Shown piece by piece: positions 52,324-60,123 of a DNA stretch of 64,000 nucleotides. The notes under the pieces were generated by a model that saw only the letters and a program-made list of their open reading frames with translations, was not told the DNA's origin and made no database searches. Source of the stretch: Gammaproteobacteria bacterium (lineage in GTDB: Bacteria; Pseudomonadota; Gammaproteobacteria; UBA6429; Thiohalophilaceae). The DNA is taken from NCBI GenBank assembly GCA_029880855.1, contig JAOUNS010000015.1, positions 62,001 through 126,000 of the forward strand, read 5' to 3'. A program made the position numbers and the translations under genes. How positions within the stretch are numbered: the first letter of the stretch is position 1; every line of letters begins with the position of its first letter.

Positions 52324-52596
52324 AATTTTCCCCTGCTCTGTTTTGTTATTCACGGGTAATTAAGCGGGAATTGGTTGTGTCATCCCGAATCATGACGATA
52401 GAGATTAACCTGTTATCCACTCAAGTCAACATGCTCCTCGAAATCACCACAGATAAACTTGGTTGGTGTAATGCCTATCCGCACCAAAATTGCCCGGTGC
52501 ATCGGTAAAATGACTTACCAAACTTGTCACTGCTAACAACTGTTATACTTAACCGAGAATAAGCGGACTTTTCCGTACACTGATTGCTGACATGCC

Positions 52597-54315
52597 ATGA
52601 GCCTGGATACCTTTATCACTTCTGCACTACTGGTGTTGATCGCCACCTCCATCGCCGTGACGATCTTTAAGTACCTCAATCTGGGTTCCGTGCTGGGCCT
52701 GCTGGTGGCCGGAATCATTATCGGCCCCTATTCACCCGGCCCCTGGGCCATCAAACATGTGGAAGACATTCGCCACTTTACCGAGCTGGGTGTGGTGCTG
52801 CTGTTGTTCCTGATCGGGATCGAGATGCGGCCCAGCCGCCTCTGGGCCATGCGCCGCGAGGTACTGGGGCTGGGCTCCCTGCAAATCATCCTCAGCGGAC
52901 TGGTCATCGGCGCCTATTTCTTTTTCTTCCAGCCGAGTTGGCAGATCGCCCTCTTGATCGGCTTCACTTTCGCCCTCTCATCCACCGCTTTCGTGCTGCA
53001 ACTATTACAGGAACGCGGCGAGATCGCCGGCCGGCATGGCAATACCGCCTTTTCGATCCTGCTCATGCAGGACATGGCGGTGGTGCCCCTGCTGGCCATG
53101 GTCCCCCTCATGTCCCACACCGGACCGCTGGCCACTCATCTGCCACGCTGGGAACAATCGTTGATCATCCTCGGCGCTGTGGGGCTGTTGAGTCTATTCG
53201 GCCGCTTCGGGATACCCTTTGCACTCAATTTGCTGGCCGGACAACGCAATCGTGAAGGTTTTTTGCTGGTCGTCATCCTGGCCGTGATCTTCGCCGCCTG
53301 GGCCATGCATCTGGCCGGTGCCTCCATGGCGCTGGGCGCCTTCATCATGGGCGTTTCGCTCTCCGGTTGCCGCTTCCGCCACCAGATACAGGCCTCCATT
53401 GAGCCCTTCAAAGGGGTGTTAATGGCGCTGTTTTTTGTCGCTGTGGGCATGTCCATCGACTTCGTCTCGCTGAGCAAGGAAATCGGCCTGTTTTTGCAAC
53501 ACACCGCCGTGATCGTGGTGATTAAAGTGATCGTGCTGTTTTTTCTGGTGCTGGCCTTCGGCCATGGTAAACCGGTGGCGGCCAAAGTCTCCATGTATCT
53601 GGCCCAGGGCGGGGAGTTTGGGTTTGTACTGTTTGGATCGGCCAAGGCCCTGCAGGTCATCGATGACCAGACCTTCGTCCATGCCATTGGCATCATCTCC
53701 ATTACCATGTTGATCACCCCGCTCATGGTCCATCTCGGCAACTCCCTTGCCCGCCTGTTTGGATCGGACCAATCCCACAACGAGGCCTTCGATACAACAA
53801 GTCAACCGGCCAACAAGGTGATCATCGGCGGCTATGGCCGGGTCGGCCATGCCGTCGCCGTACTGTTGCACAGCAGCGGCGTCCCTTTCATCGCTTTTGA
53901 TACTGATCCGAAACTGGTCAAACAAGGTCAGGAAGACGGCTTTCCGGTCTATTTCGGTGATATCGGCGATCTGGCCCTGCTGGGATCGGCCCAGGCCGAG
54001 CACGCCTCACTGGTGATCCTCACCATCGATCATGGCCCCACCGCTGAACGGGCGGTCTCCCATATACGTAACAGTTTTCCGACCGTGCCGGTCATCGCCC
54101 GCGCCCGAGACCTGGCGGCAGTAGGACGGCTCTATGAAGCCGGCGCCACCCACGCCTATCCGGAAGCGGTGGAAAGCAGCCTTCGTCTGGGCGGACTGGC
54201 ATTGCAGATCCTCAACATCCCGCAGGACAATGTCGATCTGCTGTTACAGGGTGTGCGGCATGACAACTACAAACTGGTGGAACCACACCCTGACGCCGGC
54301 AAAGACGGCACCTGA
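52597..54315 (+). CDS. Monovalent cation:proton antiporter-2 with RCK_N domain (KefB/KefC type)
   Basis: 572 residues. Twelve or so membrane helices: GSVLGLLVAGIIIGP, FTELGVVLLLFLIGIEM, FTFALSSTAFVLQLLQERGE and LLMQDMAVVPLLAM are CPA2 signatures. The C-terminal RCK_N domain starts KVIIGGYGRVGHAVAVLLHSSG (Rossmann GxGxxG type), followed by VYFGDIGDLALLGSAQAEHASLVILTID. KefB/C export K+ in exchange for H+ under glutathione-adduct control; whether this one is glutathione-gated is unknown. Confidence 0.92.
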   Translation: MSLDTFITSALLVLIATSIAVTIFKYLNLGSVLGLLVAGIIIGPYSPGPWAIKHVEDIRHFTELGVVLLLFLIGIEMRPSRLWAMRREVLGLGSLQIILSGLVIGAYFFFFQPSWQIALLIGFTFALSSTAFVLQLLQERGEIAGRHGNTAFSILLMQDMAVVPLLAMVPLMSHTGPLATHLPRWEQSLIILGAVGLLSLFGRFGIPFALNLLAGQRNREGFLLVVILAVIFAAWAMHLAGASMALGAFIMGVSLSGCRFRHQIQASIEPFKGVLMALFFVAVGMSIDFVSLSKEIGLFLQHTAVIVVIKVIVLFFLVLAFGHGKPVAAKVSMYLAQGGEFGFVLFGSAKALQVIDDQTFVHAIGIISITMLITPLMVHLGNSLARLFGSDQSHNEAFDTTSQPANKVIIGGYGRVGHAVAVLLHSSGVPFIAFDTDPKLVKQGQEDGFPVYFGDIGDLALLGSAQAEHASLVILTIDHGPTAERAVSHIRNSFPTVPVIARARDLAAVGRLYEAGATHAYPEAVESSLRLGGLALQILNIPQDNVDLLLQGVRHDNYKLVEPHPDAGKDGT

Positions 54316-54326
54316 CCGGCAAAAAA

Positions 54327-54354
54327 AAAGCCATATCCAGCGAATATGGCTTTA
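54327..54354. terminator. Bidirectional terminator after the antiporter gene
   Basis: AAAGCCATAT pairs with ATATGGCTTT around a TCCAGCGA-type loop, with A-run upstream and T-rich downstream. It lies 12 bases past the stop at 54315 and also serves the converging gene at 54375. Confidence 0.85.
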
Positions 54355-54374
54355 ATTCATCAACGACAGGCTGA

Positions 54375-54899
54375 TTAGTCCCAGTAATAGTTCAGGCCCA
54401 GACGTACATTGGGTGCATCACCCCGGTCCTTGCTGCCATCCTGATCATAATCCAGGTAGATATACTCCGCCCCGGCGCGACCATCCAGACTGAAGGTTTT
54501 GGAGACAAAGTACTCCACACCGTAATACGCGCCAAGCACCGCACCATGACCTTTATATTCAGCCGCGGAACCGTCGTAATTCACATAGACATAGCGCATT
54601 TCACCTTCCAAAAAGTGGCGCAAACCACCCTTGACCAGGTAATAACGCCCGCTGCCAATGATTTCCATCGCATCGAATTCCTGACCGGTCTGCTCACTTT
54701 TGTGACGACGCAACGCCAAACCTGCACCCACAGCCACATCATCGGTCATCATCTTGCGATAGACCACCGCCGAGCTGTCGGTCTTGTCATACAGGTTAAC
54801 GGAGATAGACGGATTTGGATTTTCAGCGGCCTGTGCAGAACAGCTCAGACCGAACAAAAAAAGACTGGTTAAACAATAAGTTAAAATATTATTTTGCAT
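54375..54899 (-). CDS. Outer-membrane beta-barrel protein, small
   Basis: 174 residues. The signal (MQNNILTYCLTSLFLFGLSCSAQA) ends before AENPN. Strands such as SISVNLYDKTDSSAVVY, VAVGAGLALRRHKSE, MEIIGSGRYYLVKGG, HFLEGEMRYVYVNYDGS, AVLGAYYGVEYFVS and NVRLGLNYYWD form an 8-stranded OmpA-like barrel ending in an aromatic-type strand. Function unknown. Confidence 0.75.
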   Translation of the reverse strand: MQNNILTYCLTSLFLFGLSCSAQAAENPNPSISVNLYDKTDSSAVVYRKMMTDDVAVGAGLALRRHKSEQTGQEFDAMEIIGSGRYYLVKGGLRHFLEGEMRYVYVNYDGSAAEYKGHGAVLGAYYGVEYFVSKTFSLDGRAGAEYIYLDYDQDGSKDRGDAPNVRLGLNYYWD

Positions 54900-55022
54900 T
54901 CCTTTCCCCTTGCTACCCTTTATAAAAATAAGGAGAAAAGTATACTGCTATATCCTTAAATCAAGCAAGGAATATATAGATGAGTTCGCTACGTATGAAC
55001 GGCGCTCCTGGGGGAACGGTCA

Positions 55023-55358
55023 TTAATTCGGCAGCAGGCCCACCGAGTAGATGTTGGTGTGGTCTTTCATGTCACACACACTGGTCTGGTAGACGCGTAC
55101 TTTTCTGTTTTCCTTGAGGGCGGTGAGCAACAGCTGAAACATGTAGTCAGAGCCTTTGCTGTGCAGATCGTGATAAAACGCGCTTTTGTTGCGACAGTCG
55201 GTCCCATTCTCCGGCACGTTCATGGTCAAGACCAGTCGCCCTTTTTCATTGACGAAGAGTTCGGTGATATAGCCATAACCCGTCCAGCCGGCATCGGCCC
55301 GGCTGCTGATCGGCATGATATATAGTGCCGCGATGATTACCGTCAACAATTTGCGCAT
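55023..55358 (-). CDS. Exported hypothetical protein
   Basis: 111 residues. The signal MRKLLTVIIAALYIMPISSRADA is followed by GWTGYGYITELFVNEKGRLVLTMNV and a Cys pair (DCRNKS, SVCDMKD) that may form a disulfide. It has the form of a small beta-barrel (OB-like) periplasmic domain. Minus strand, between 54899 and 56184; no family recognised. Confidence 0.7.
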   Translation of the reverse strand: MRKLLTVIIAALYIMPISSRADAGWTGYGYITELFVNEKGRLVLTMNVPENGTDCRNKSAFYHDLHSKGSDYMFQLLLTALKENRKVRVYQTSVCDMKDHTNIYSVGLLPN

Positions 55359-55431
55359 CTGGCTCCTCCCGCTTATCGATTCACTCAGTTAATTCATCAG
55401 TCCTGTCGGATAGAGCCTGATGCACTGCCGC

Positions 55432-56184
55432 TTATTGCAGTGGATATGCCTCAGGGGTGTCCGGCGTTATCATATGTGAAAATAACCAGTGTCCGGATTG
55501 ACTGATGGTTTGCTCCGGTTTGGCATACTTCGGACCATTGGCATGGGGCATCACCGGACCTGACCAGTACAGCTCCACCCGGTAGTCAGACTCACCAATT
55601 GTCACTTCGGCTTTTGCCGGCATACCGGCGTGTGGCTCAGGTTCTACAAAGTGAATATGGGTGAGTCTGTGTTGACACTGCTCAAATTCAAACACCGCTT
55701 TTTTATACGTGGGCTGCTTTTCACGCAAGAGCTGTTCTGACAGGGCAAGGCGATCCGAAGCGCTTGCGTCAATAATGCCGCTTTGCCCGGCCAGGGCAGG
55801 GTAGTTCCTGTTCTTTAACAGCGCCAACACCTGCGTGGCAAAGGTGCGGGCGGAGTCCTTTTGCCACACGACCACTCGCTGAAATTCTTCATCCAGCAGC
55901 CTGATCGCGCGCGCCTCTTCATAGGATTCAATGGTGATGTTGTGCGGCAGGATCTCGACGCCGTGTTTCTCCCACTCCTGTTTGAGCGCCGTCTCCTCGG
56001 CCAGCTTGTCCTGATAAAAAGAAGTCCAGTCGCCCTGATACTCCAGTTCGACAGGGTCAAGCTCAAACCCAAACCATAACTGTCGTGACTGTGCCTCGGC
56101 CTGCATGTTTTCTGTGTAGGTCTCGACAACCTCATCCCAGTCTTCCGGGATGATATTTTCCCAATCAGGTTCGGACGTTGACAC
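55432..56184 (-). CDS. Conserved hypothetical cytoplasmic protein
   Basis: 250 residues, GTG start at 56184 with AAGGAG upstream; an earlier TTG frame start at 56214 is disfavoured. Acidic and tryptophan-rich at the N-terminus (DWENIIPEDWDEVVETYTE), then charged helices and strand segments to the end. No signal or membrane segment, no recognised family. Confidence 0.65.
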   Translation of the reverse strand: MSTSEPDWENIIPEDWDEVVETYTENMQAEAQSRQLWFGFELDPVELEYQGDWTSFYQDKLAEETALKQEWEKHGVEILPHNITIESYEEARAIRLLDEEFQRVVVWQKDSARTFATQVLALLKNRNYPALAGQSGIIDASASDRLALSEQLLREKQPTYKKAVFEFEQCQHRLTHIHFVEPEPHAGMPAKAEVTIGESDYRVELYWSGPVMPHANGPKYAKPEQTISQSGHWLFSHMITPDTPEAYPLQ

Positions 56185-56471
56185 ATCGCTCTCCTTGGTT
56201 ATTAACCGGTACAAATACTGTACCCGGTTTGTTTGTCAGGTCGTCAGTCGACGCGATCAATCAGGGACCTTAACCGGCAGTTTACGCACTTCACCAATGA
56301 CAGTATAGCCCGACTGATCCTTACGGTTGTGCCGGTTATTTATTGCCTGGTCGTCAATGAAGCTGCAGCAACCCGACGCTCCCATCCCAGCCGTCTCCTC
56401 TGTTTCTCTCCCTATATATATGGTCGCGTGTAACCGTGCGTGCGTGGCTCAGCGACTTGACAACCGCAAGA

Positions 56472-56509
56472 ATTGGGATATTATTCCCATATGGGAATAT
56501 ATTCCCAAT
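56472..56509. promoter_or_regulatory. Nested palindrome, four TATTCCCA half-sites
   Basis: TATTCCCATATGGGAATA at 56482-56499 is an 18-bp perfect palindrome. It is framed by ATTGGGA (56472-56478) and TCCCAAT (56503-56509), which pair in the same dyad. Written as half-sites, TATTCCCA occurs twice and its complement TGGGAATA once, plus a fourth near copy. It ends 23 bases before the start codon at 56533, so it probably covers the promoter of the VWA lipoprotein gene and binds a tetrameric or doubly dimeric repressor. Confidence 0.7.
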
Positions 56510-56532
56510 ACTGACAACCAAGGAGCAAAACC

Positions 56533-57966
56533 ATGAAAACCTTACCCACACATTCATATTCAAGGATTTTCAATCAGTTAGTGCTGATTCTCAGCATCGG
56601 AGTGGCGCTGGTCGGTTGCACCGGCAACATCAAGATGGAAAGTATGAGTAAAATCGGTGAAGACGTTCGCAGCGGTCGCCTGGTTTCCGGCACTGCCGCC
56701 ATGCCACAGGATCCGCTGAATGAGTACACCCATGACCTGACCACCCCCGCCGGGGCCGAGCTGGGTCTGCATATCATTCCCGAACAAGCCGGCTACCTGA
56801 ATACCGGACAGGAGAGCCACCTGCTGGTGGGTATCTCCACACCCCGACCAACAGCCAGGGCCACCCGATTCCATGTCCTGCTGTTTGATGAGAGCCCATC
56901 TGATAAGGCCCGTTCGGCAAACCTGAAAACCATGCTGACCCAATTACAGACAGCGGTGGGTCAGCTGCCCAAGGGTTCCGGCTTGACCATCGACAGTGCC
57001 TTTGGTGCCAAAGGCCTGGGCCACCGCGCCAAACCCTTGTTGGCCCATGAGCAGACCGGCAATATGGAAAAATTCCTGCGTCGTTATGTGTTTGCCATTC
57101 CGGAAGGGGACAACCATCACTTCATTCTGCTACTGGGATCGCACAAGAGCCTGAACCACGCTGAAAAGCAGAATATCATTGATATCATCAACATTCTGAA
57201 CAGTGTCGGTCTCACCACCTCGGTGATCTCCTATGCGGAAAATCCCGATTTTGCCTTCATGACCGCCTTGGCTGACAAAGGACAGGGTTCATTGCAGATG
57301 CATACGCCGGAGTTTGATGCCGGTAAATGGCTGGTCGCAGAAAATGAACGTATCAGTGCACCGGTGATCAAGGATCTTCGGTTAACGTTGAAGACACACA
57401 ATGACATCCGGTTGACCGGCATCCTGGGCAATCGTCAGATCACACACCAACCGAAAAGCATCTCTGTGCATATCCCGACGCTGCGCCATGGGCAGGATAT
57501 GGTGATGTTGCCCCGGTTTGCGTTACCGGCATTCGAGGATGAGCGCAAAATCAAGGCCTTCTCACTCACGGCGGTCTACTACTCCCCTGTGAGTAAAACA
57601 TATCAAACCCGGCACTTCAGTTATCAGCTGGATATCACGACGAATATCAACAAGACCCTGCAACCGAAGGCTGTGCCCGTATTGCGTGCACTGGCCATAC
57701 TCGATACGTTTAATTCGCTGGTCGATGCGGAACAGTTGGTGCATGGACGTCGCCCGTATGAGGCTGTTGCCGTATTAACCCGGCAGATGCGTTCGCTGCG
57801 GCAGTTTGCCGCCCGCAAAAATGATCCGGCCCTGACCCGGGACATCGGCGTGCTGGAACAATATGCCAAACGACTGCTTACCTTCAATGATGAGTGGTTC
57901 CAGTGGTCAACCATTAACCGTGATCTGGGCTGGGATCGCAAACGCTTCTCTGCCGTGTATCAATAA
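56533..57966 (+). CDS. VWA-like lipoprotein
   Basis: 477 residues, strong AAGGAG site. The signal ends in a lipobox (ALVGC, Cys29). From about 110 a von Willebrand A-like domain begins: FHVLLFDESPSDK supplies the MIDAS pattern D119-x-S121-x-S123, and HHFILLLGSHKSLN plus TTSVISYAENPDFAFMTALADKGQG are its middle and closing strands; the second MIDAS loop (TDG-type) is not conserved. A beta-rich part (VHIPTLRHGQD) and a helical C-terminus follow. VWA lipoproteins of this type often bind surface partners; here the target is unknown. A palindrome controls its upstream region. Confidence 0.75.
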   Translation: MKTLPTHSYSRIFNQLVLILSIGVALVGCTGNIKMESMSKIGEDVRSGRLVSGTAAMPQDPLNEYTHDLTTPAGAELGLHIIPEQAGYLNTGQESHLLVGISTPRPTARATRFHVLLFDESPSDKARSANLKTMLTQLQTAVGQLPKGSGLTIDSAFGAKGLGHRAKPLLAHEQTGNMEKFLRRYVFAIPEGDNHHFILLLGSHKSLNHAEKQNIIDIINILNSVGLTTSVISYAENPDFAFMTALADKGQGSLQMHTPEFDAGKWLVAENERISAPVIKDLRLTLKTHNDIRLTGILGNRQITHQPKSISVHIPTLRHGQDMVMLPRFALPAFEDERKIKAFSLTAVYYSPVSKTYQTRHFSYQLDITTNINKTLQPKAVPVLRALAILDTFNSLVDAEQLVHGRRPYEAVAVLTRQMRSLRQFAARKNDPALTRDIGVLEQYAKRLLTFNDEWFQWSTINRDLGWDRKRFSAVYQ

Positions 57967-57976
57967 ACTTCAAAAC

Positions 57977-58012
57977 CTGCGGCGGGCAATACCGGTTTGG
58001 TGTTGCCCGCTG
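57977..58012 (+). terminator. Hairpin after the VWA lipoprotein
   Basis: GCGGGCAA pairs with TTGCCCGC around a 13-base loop, in the 3' region of 57966. No T-run; likely Rho-independent only in part. Confidence 0.55.
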
Positions 58013-58191
58013 CCTGTGCATGTTTCATACAGGGCAATTCACGCTGTATCCGGCAGTTACTCAGAATATCGAATCCCATAAAATCGGCTTAACCCCACGC
58101 AAATTCCAGAGTAAAGTATCAATAGAATGAAAATCTATGCAACCCGAAGCGGCCTGCCAACCGATTCGTCTATTTTCCAAGAGAGAGCAGC

Positions 58192-58737
58192 ATGAACACC
58201 AATGAATACATGAACTTTTTCCAGGCTCTTGCAAATATCGTCACCACTGTCGGCCTGCCGTTTGCCATTGCAACATTTATTTTTCAAAAAACAAAGGACC
58301 ATAAAACCGAGGAAGATAACGCATTTCACCAACTGGATGAAAGTTATGTGTCATTTATGAAATTATGCCTGGCCAATCCGGACCTGGATGTTTTTGGAAA
58401 AGCCATTGAAAAAGACTACGAACCAACTGAAGAGCAGATAAGAAGGGAAGATGCCATATTTAGTATTTTGATTTCCCTGTTTGAACGAGCCCATGTCATG
58501 TTTCGTAATAAGTCTGAAGATTTCAGGCAAAGTCAATGGCTGGGCTGGATTGAATATATGAAGAGTTATTGCTGCCGGCCCAATTTTCTAAGGCAATGGA
58601 AAAATATCGGCAATCAGTTTGATCTTCAGTTTTATACTTTCATGGAAAAACTGATTGAAGAAGAAACATTGGCGGGTGATACACTGCAAATCACACCGGA
58701 GCCAATCACACGGGAAAACGATACAGCTGAACTTTAA
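58192..58737 (+). CDS. Membrane-anchored hypothetical protein (DUF4760-like)
   Basis: 181 residues with AGAGAG upstream. One N-terminal helix (FQALANIVTTVGLPFAIATFIF) is followed by a helical cytoplasmic body (DESYVSFMKLCLANPD, RREDAIFSILISLFERAHVMF, QWLGWIEYMKSYCCRPNFLRQW). This single-helix-plus-helices form resembles DUF4760 proteins of unknown function. More AT-rich than neighbours. Alone on the plus strand. Confidence 0.7.
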   Translation: MNTNEYMNFFQALANIVTTVGLPFAIATFIFQKTKDHKTEEDNAFHQLDESYVSFMKLCLANPDLDVFGKAIEKDYEPTEEQIRREDAIFSILISLFERAHVMFRNKSEDFRQSQWLGWIEYMKSYCCRPNFLRQWKNIGNQFDLQFYTFMEKLIEEETLAGDTLQITPEPITRENDTAEL

Positions 58738-58784
58738 GCCAGGAAATCTAATAACGGCGGCAATCAGTATCAGGAAAGAAGCGT

Positions 58785-59396
58785 TTAATTTCCTTCCAGT
58801 AAAAGCTCTATATCCTGCTGTGGCTGATACTTATTGAAATCAGTGATGTAACGCGCCGCTTCGGCATGTTTGCCTTCATTGCGCAGTTGTTTGATCTTCT
58901 TCACCCACTGTTGCACGCTCCAGCTGCGCAGTTCTTTGGCGGACGGGTAGGCGTAGTCGGCGGTATCATGCCGTGACGTATTCTGCAGCAGGTCCTTGAT
59001 ATGGTCCGGCACCGGTTCTTTTACCACGATCTTCTCTTGTGGTTTGGGTTGGATCGGTTTGTTATCCGCCACCTTTGGCGCCTGTTGTTGTGGCGCCGGT
59101 GTGCTTTCCTGCTCCTGTTTGGCCACCGGCGGGACCTTTTGCTCAACGGTCTGTCGACTCACCGTGAAATAGACGATCACCGCCAGCACCAGACTTGCGG
59201 CCAGGGCAGTAGGGATAAACCAGTTGCGATGCTTGCGAGGTTGTGCCGCTTCTTCGCGGGCCATGGCCTTGATGCGTGCAGAGAGATGCTCAGGCGCGGT
59301 GATCTTGTCCGCCGTTTGATAAACCGCAGAGAGATCCGAATCACCTTTCAGGTAATCGGTCAGTGCCTGTTCCGTTTCGTCAGGTCTGCTGTTCAT
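58785..59396 (-). CDS. Anti-sigma-factor-like membrane protein
   Basis: 203 residues. The N-terminal part (TEQALTDYLKGDSDLSAVYQT) may bind the sigma factor; it lacks the HxxxCxxC zinc motif of the ZAS family. A single membrane helix (WFIPTALAASLVLAVIVYF, about 61-79) is followed by a Pro/Gln-rich periplasmic stalk (VPPVAKQEQESTPAPQQQ) and a helical end (VQQWVKKIKQLRNEGKHAEAARYI). The ATG overlaps the stop of the sigma gene as ATGA (59393-59396), the typical sigma/anti-sigma arrangement. Confidence 0.8.
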   Translation of the reverse strand: MNSRPDETEQALTDYLKGDSDLSAVYQTADKITAPEHLSARIKAMAREEAAQPRKHRNWFIPTALAASLVLAVIVYFTVSRQTVEQKVPPVAKQEQESTPAPQQQAPKVADNKPIQPKPQEKIVVKEPVPDHIKDLLQNTSRHDTADYAYPSAKELRSWSVQQWVKKIKQLRNEGKHAEAARYITDFNKYQPQQDIELLLEGN

Positions 59397-59950
59397 TGAT
59401 AGTGCCTCATGCCTCTGCGGAGTTTTTCCACGGCATACCGCAGGCGACTCTTGGCGGTATCCCGTGAGATATTCATGACTTCGGCGATTTCACTCAGCCC
59501 CAGGCCCGATTCCTCATGCATCAGGAAAATATCGCGCTGCACGGCGGGCAACTGCTCCAGCAGGCTGAACAGCCTTGCCAGTTTGCCCTGTTGATCCACC
59601 TGTGCTGCCGGGCAATCCTGTTCCTCACTCGCCGTCTCCAGCTGTTCGGCATGTTGCTCATAGGAGAGGGCGCTGTGACGATCAAACTGCCGGTAATAAT
59701 CAATCAGTTTAGTATGGACGATCTGGAACAGATAGGTGCGAAACTTCGCCCGCACCGTGTAGCCTTGCCGGTTCTTGATCAAGGCTGCCCAGACATCCTG
59801 GAAAACCTCATCAGCCGCCGCCGGGTTACCGAGTTGGCGCACCAGATAACCGTACAGCATGTCCCGGTAGCGATCGAATAATTGATCGAAGGCGCGGACC
59901 TCGCCGTCGCGCCAGGCCTCCATCAATTGTTCATCCGTTCTTTCCGACAC
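59393..59950 (-). CDS. ECF-type RNA polymerase sigma factor
   Basis: 185 residues. Region 2 is AFDQLFDRYRDMLYGYLVRQLGNPAAADEVFQDVWAAL, with the -10-binding FRTYLFQIVHTKLIDYYRQ; region 4 is QLPAVQRDIFLMHEESGLGLSEIAEVMNISRDTAKSRLRYAVEKLRR with a helix-turn-helix. Directs transcription of a stress or envelope regulon when its partner releases it. Its gene is divergent from the protease at 60124. Confidence 0.92.
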   Translation of the reverse strand: MSERTDEQLMEAWRDGEVRAFDQLFDRYRDMLYGYLVRQLGNPAAADEVFQDVWAALIKNRQGYTVRAKFRTYLFQIVHTKLIDYYRQFDRHSALSYEQHAEQLETASEEQDCPAAQVDQQGKLARLFSLLEQLPAVQRDIFLMHEESGLGLSEIAEVMNISRDTAKSRLRYAVEKLRRGMRHYQ

Positions 59951-60123
59951 TTTGCCGCCCGTGTTAATTTTTAACCCAGTCTAACACGCCCCGGCTGTCA
60001 CTGTGAGCCTTGGCAAACCGGACAAAACCGTCCGCAGGGCTAAACAGAATGGCAAATATTCCGTAGAATGGCCGTTCCACTGTCCTTACCCAGGGATAAT
60101 GCACAACTGCCGGGACTTGTGAC

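Noticed and set aside
53136-53780. Antisense frame of 214 codons over the cation antiporter gene
   Set aside because: Composition (Met-, Thr- and Lys-rich without domain pattern) is that of a shadow; the antiporter motifs are on the other strand.
56233-56433. Plus-strand frame of 66 codons before the palindrome
   Set aside because: No ribosome-binding site and no protein-like pattern; the region fits a promoter.
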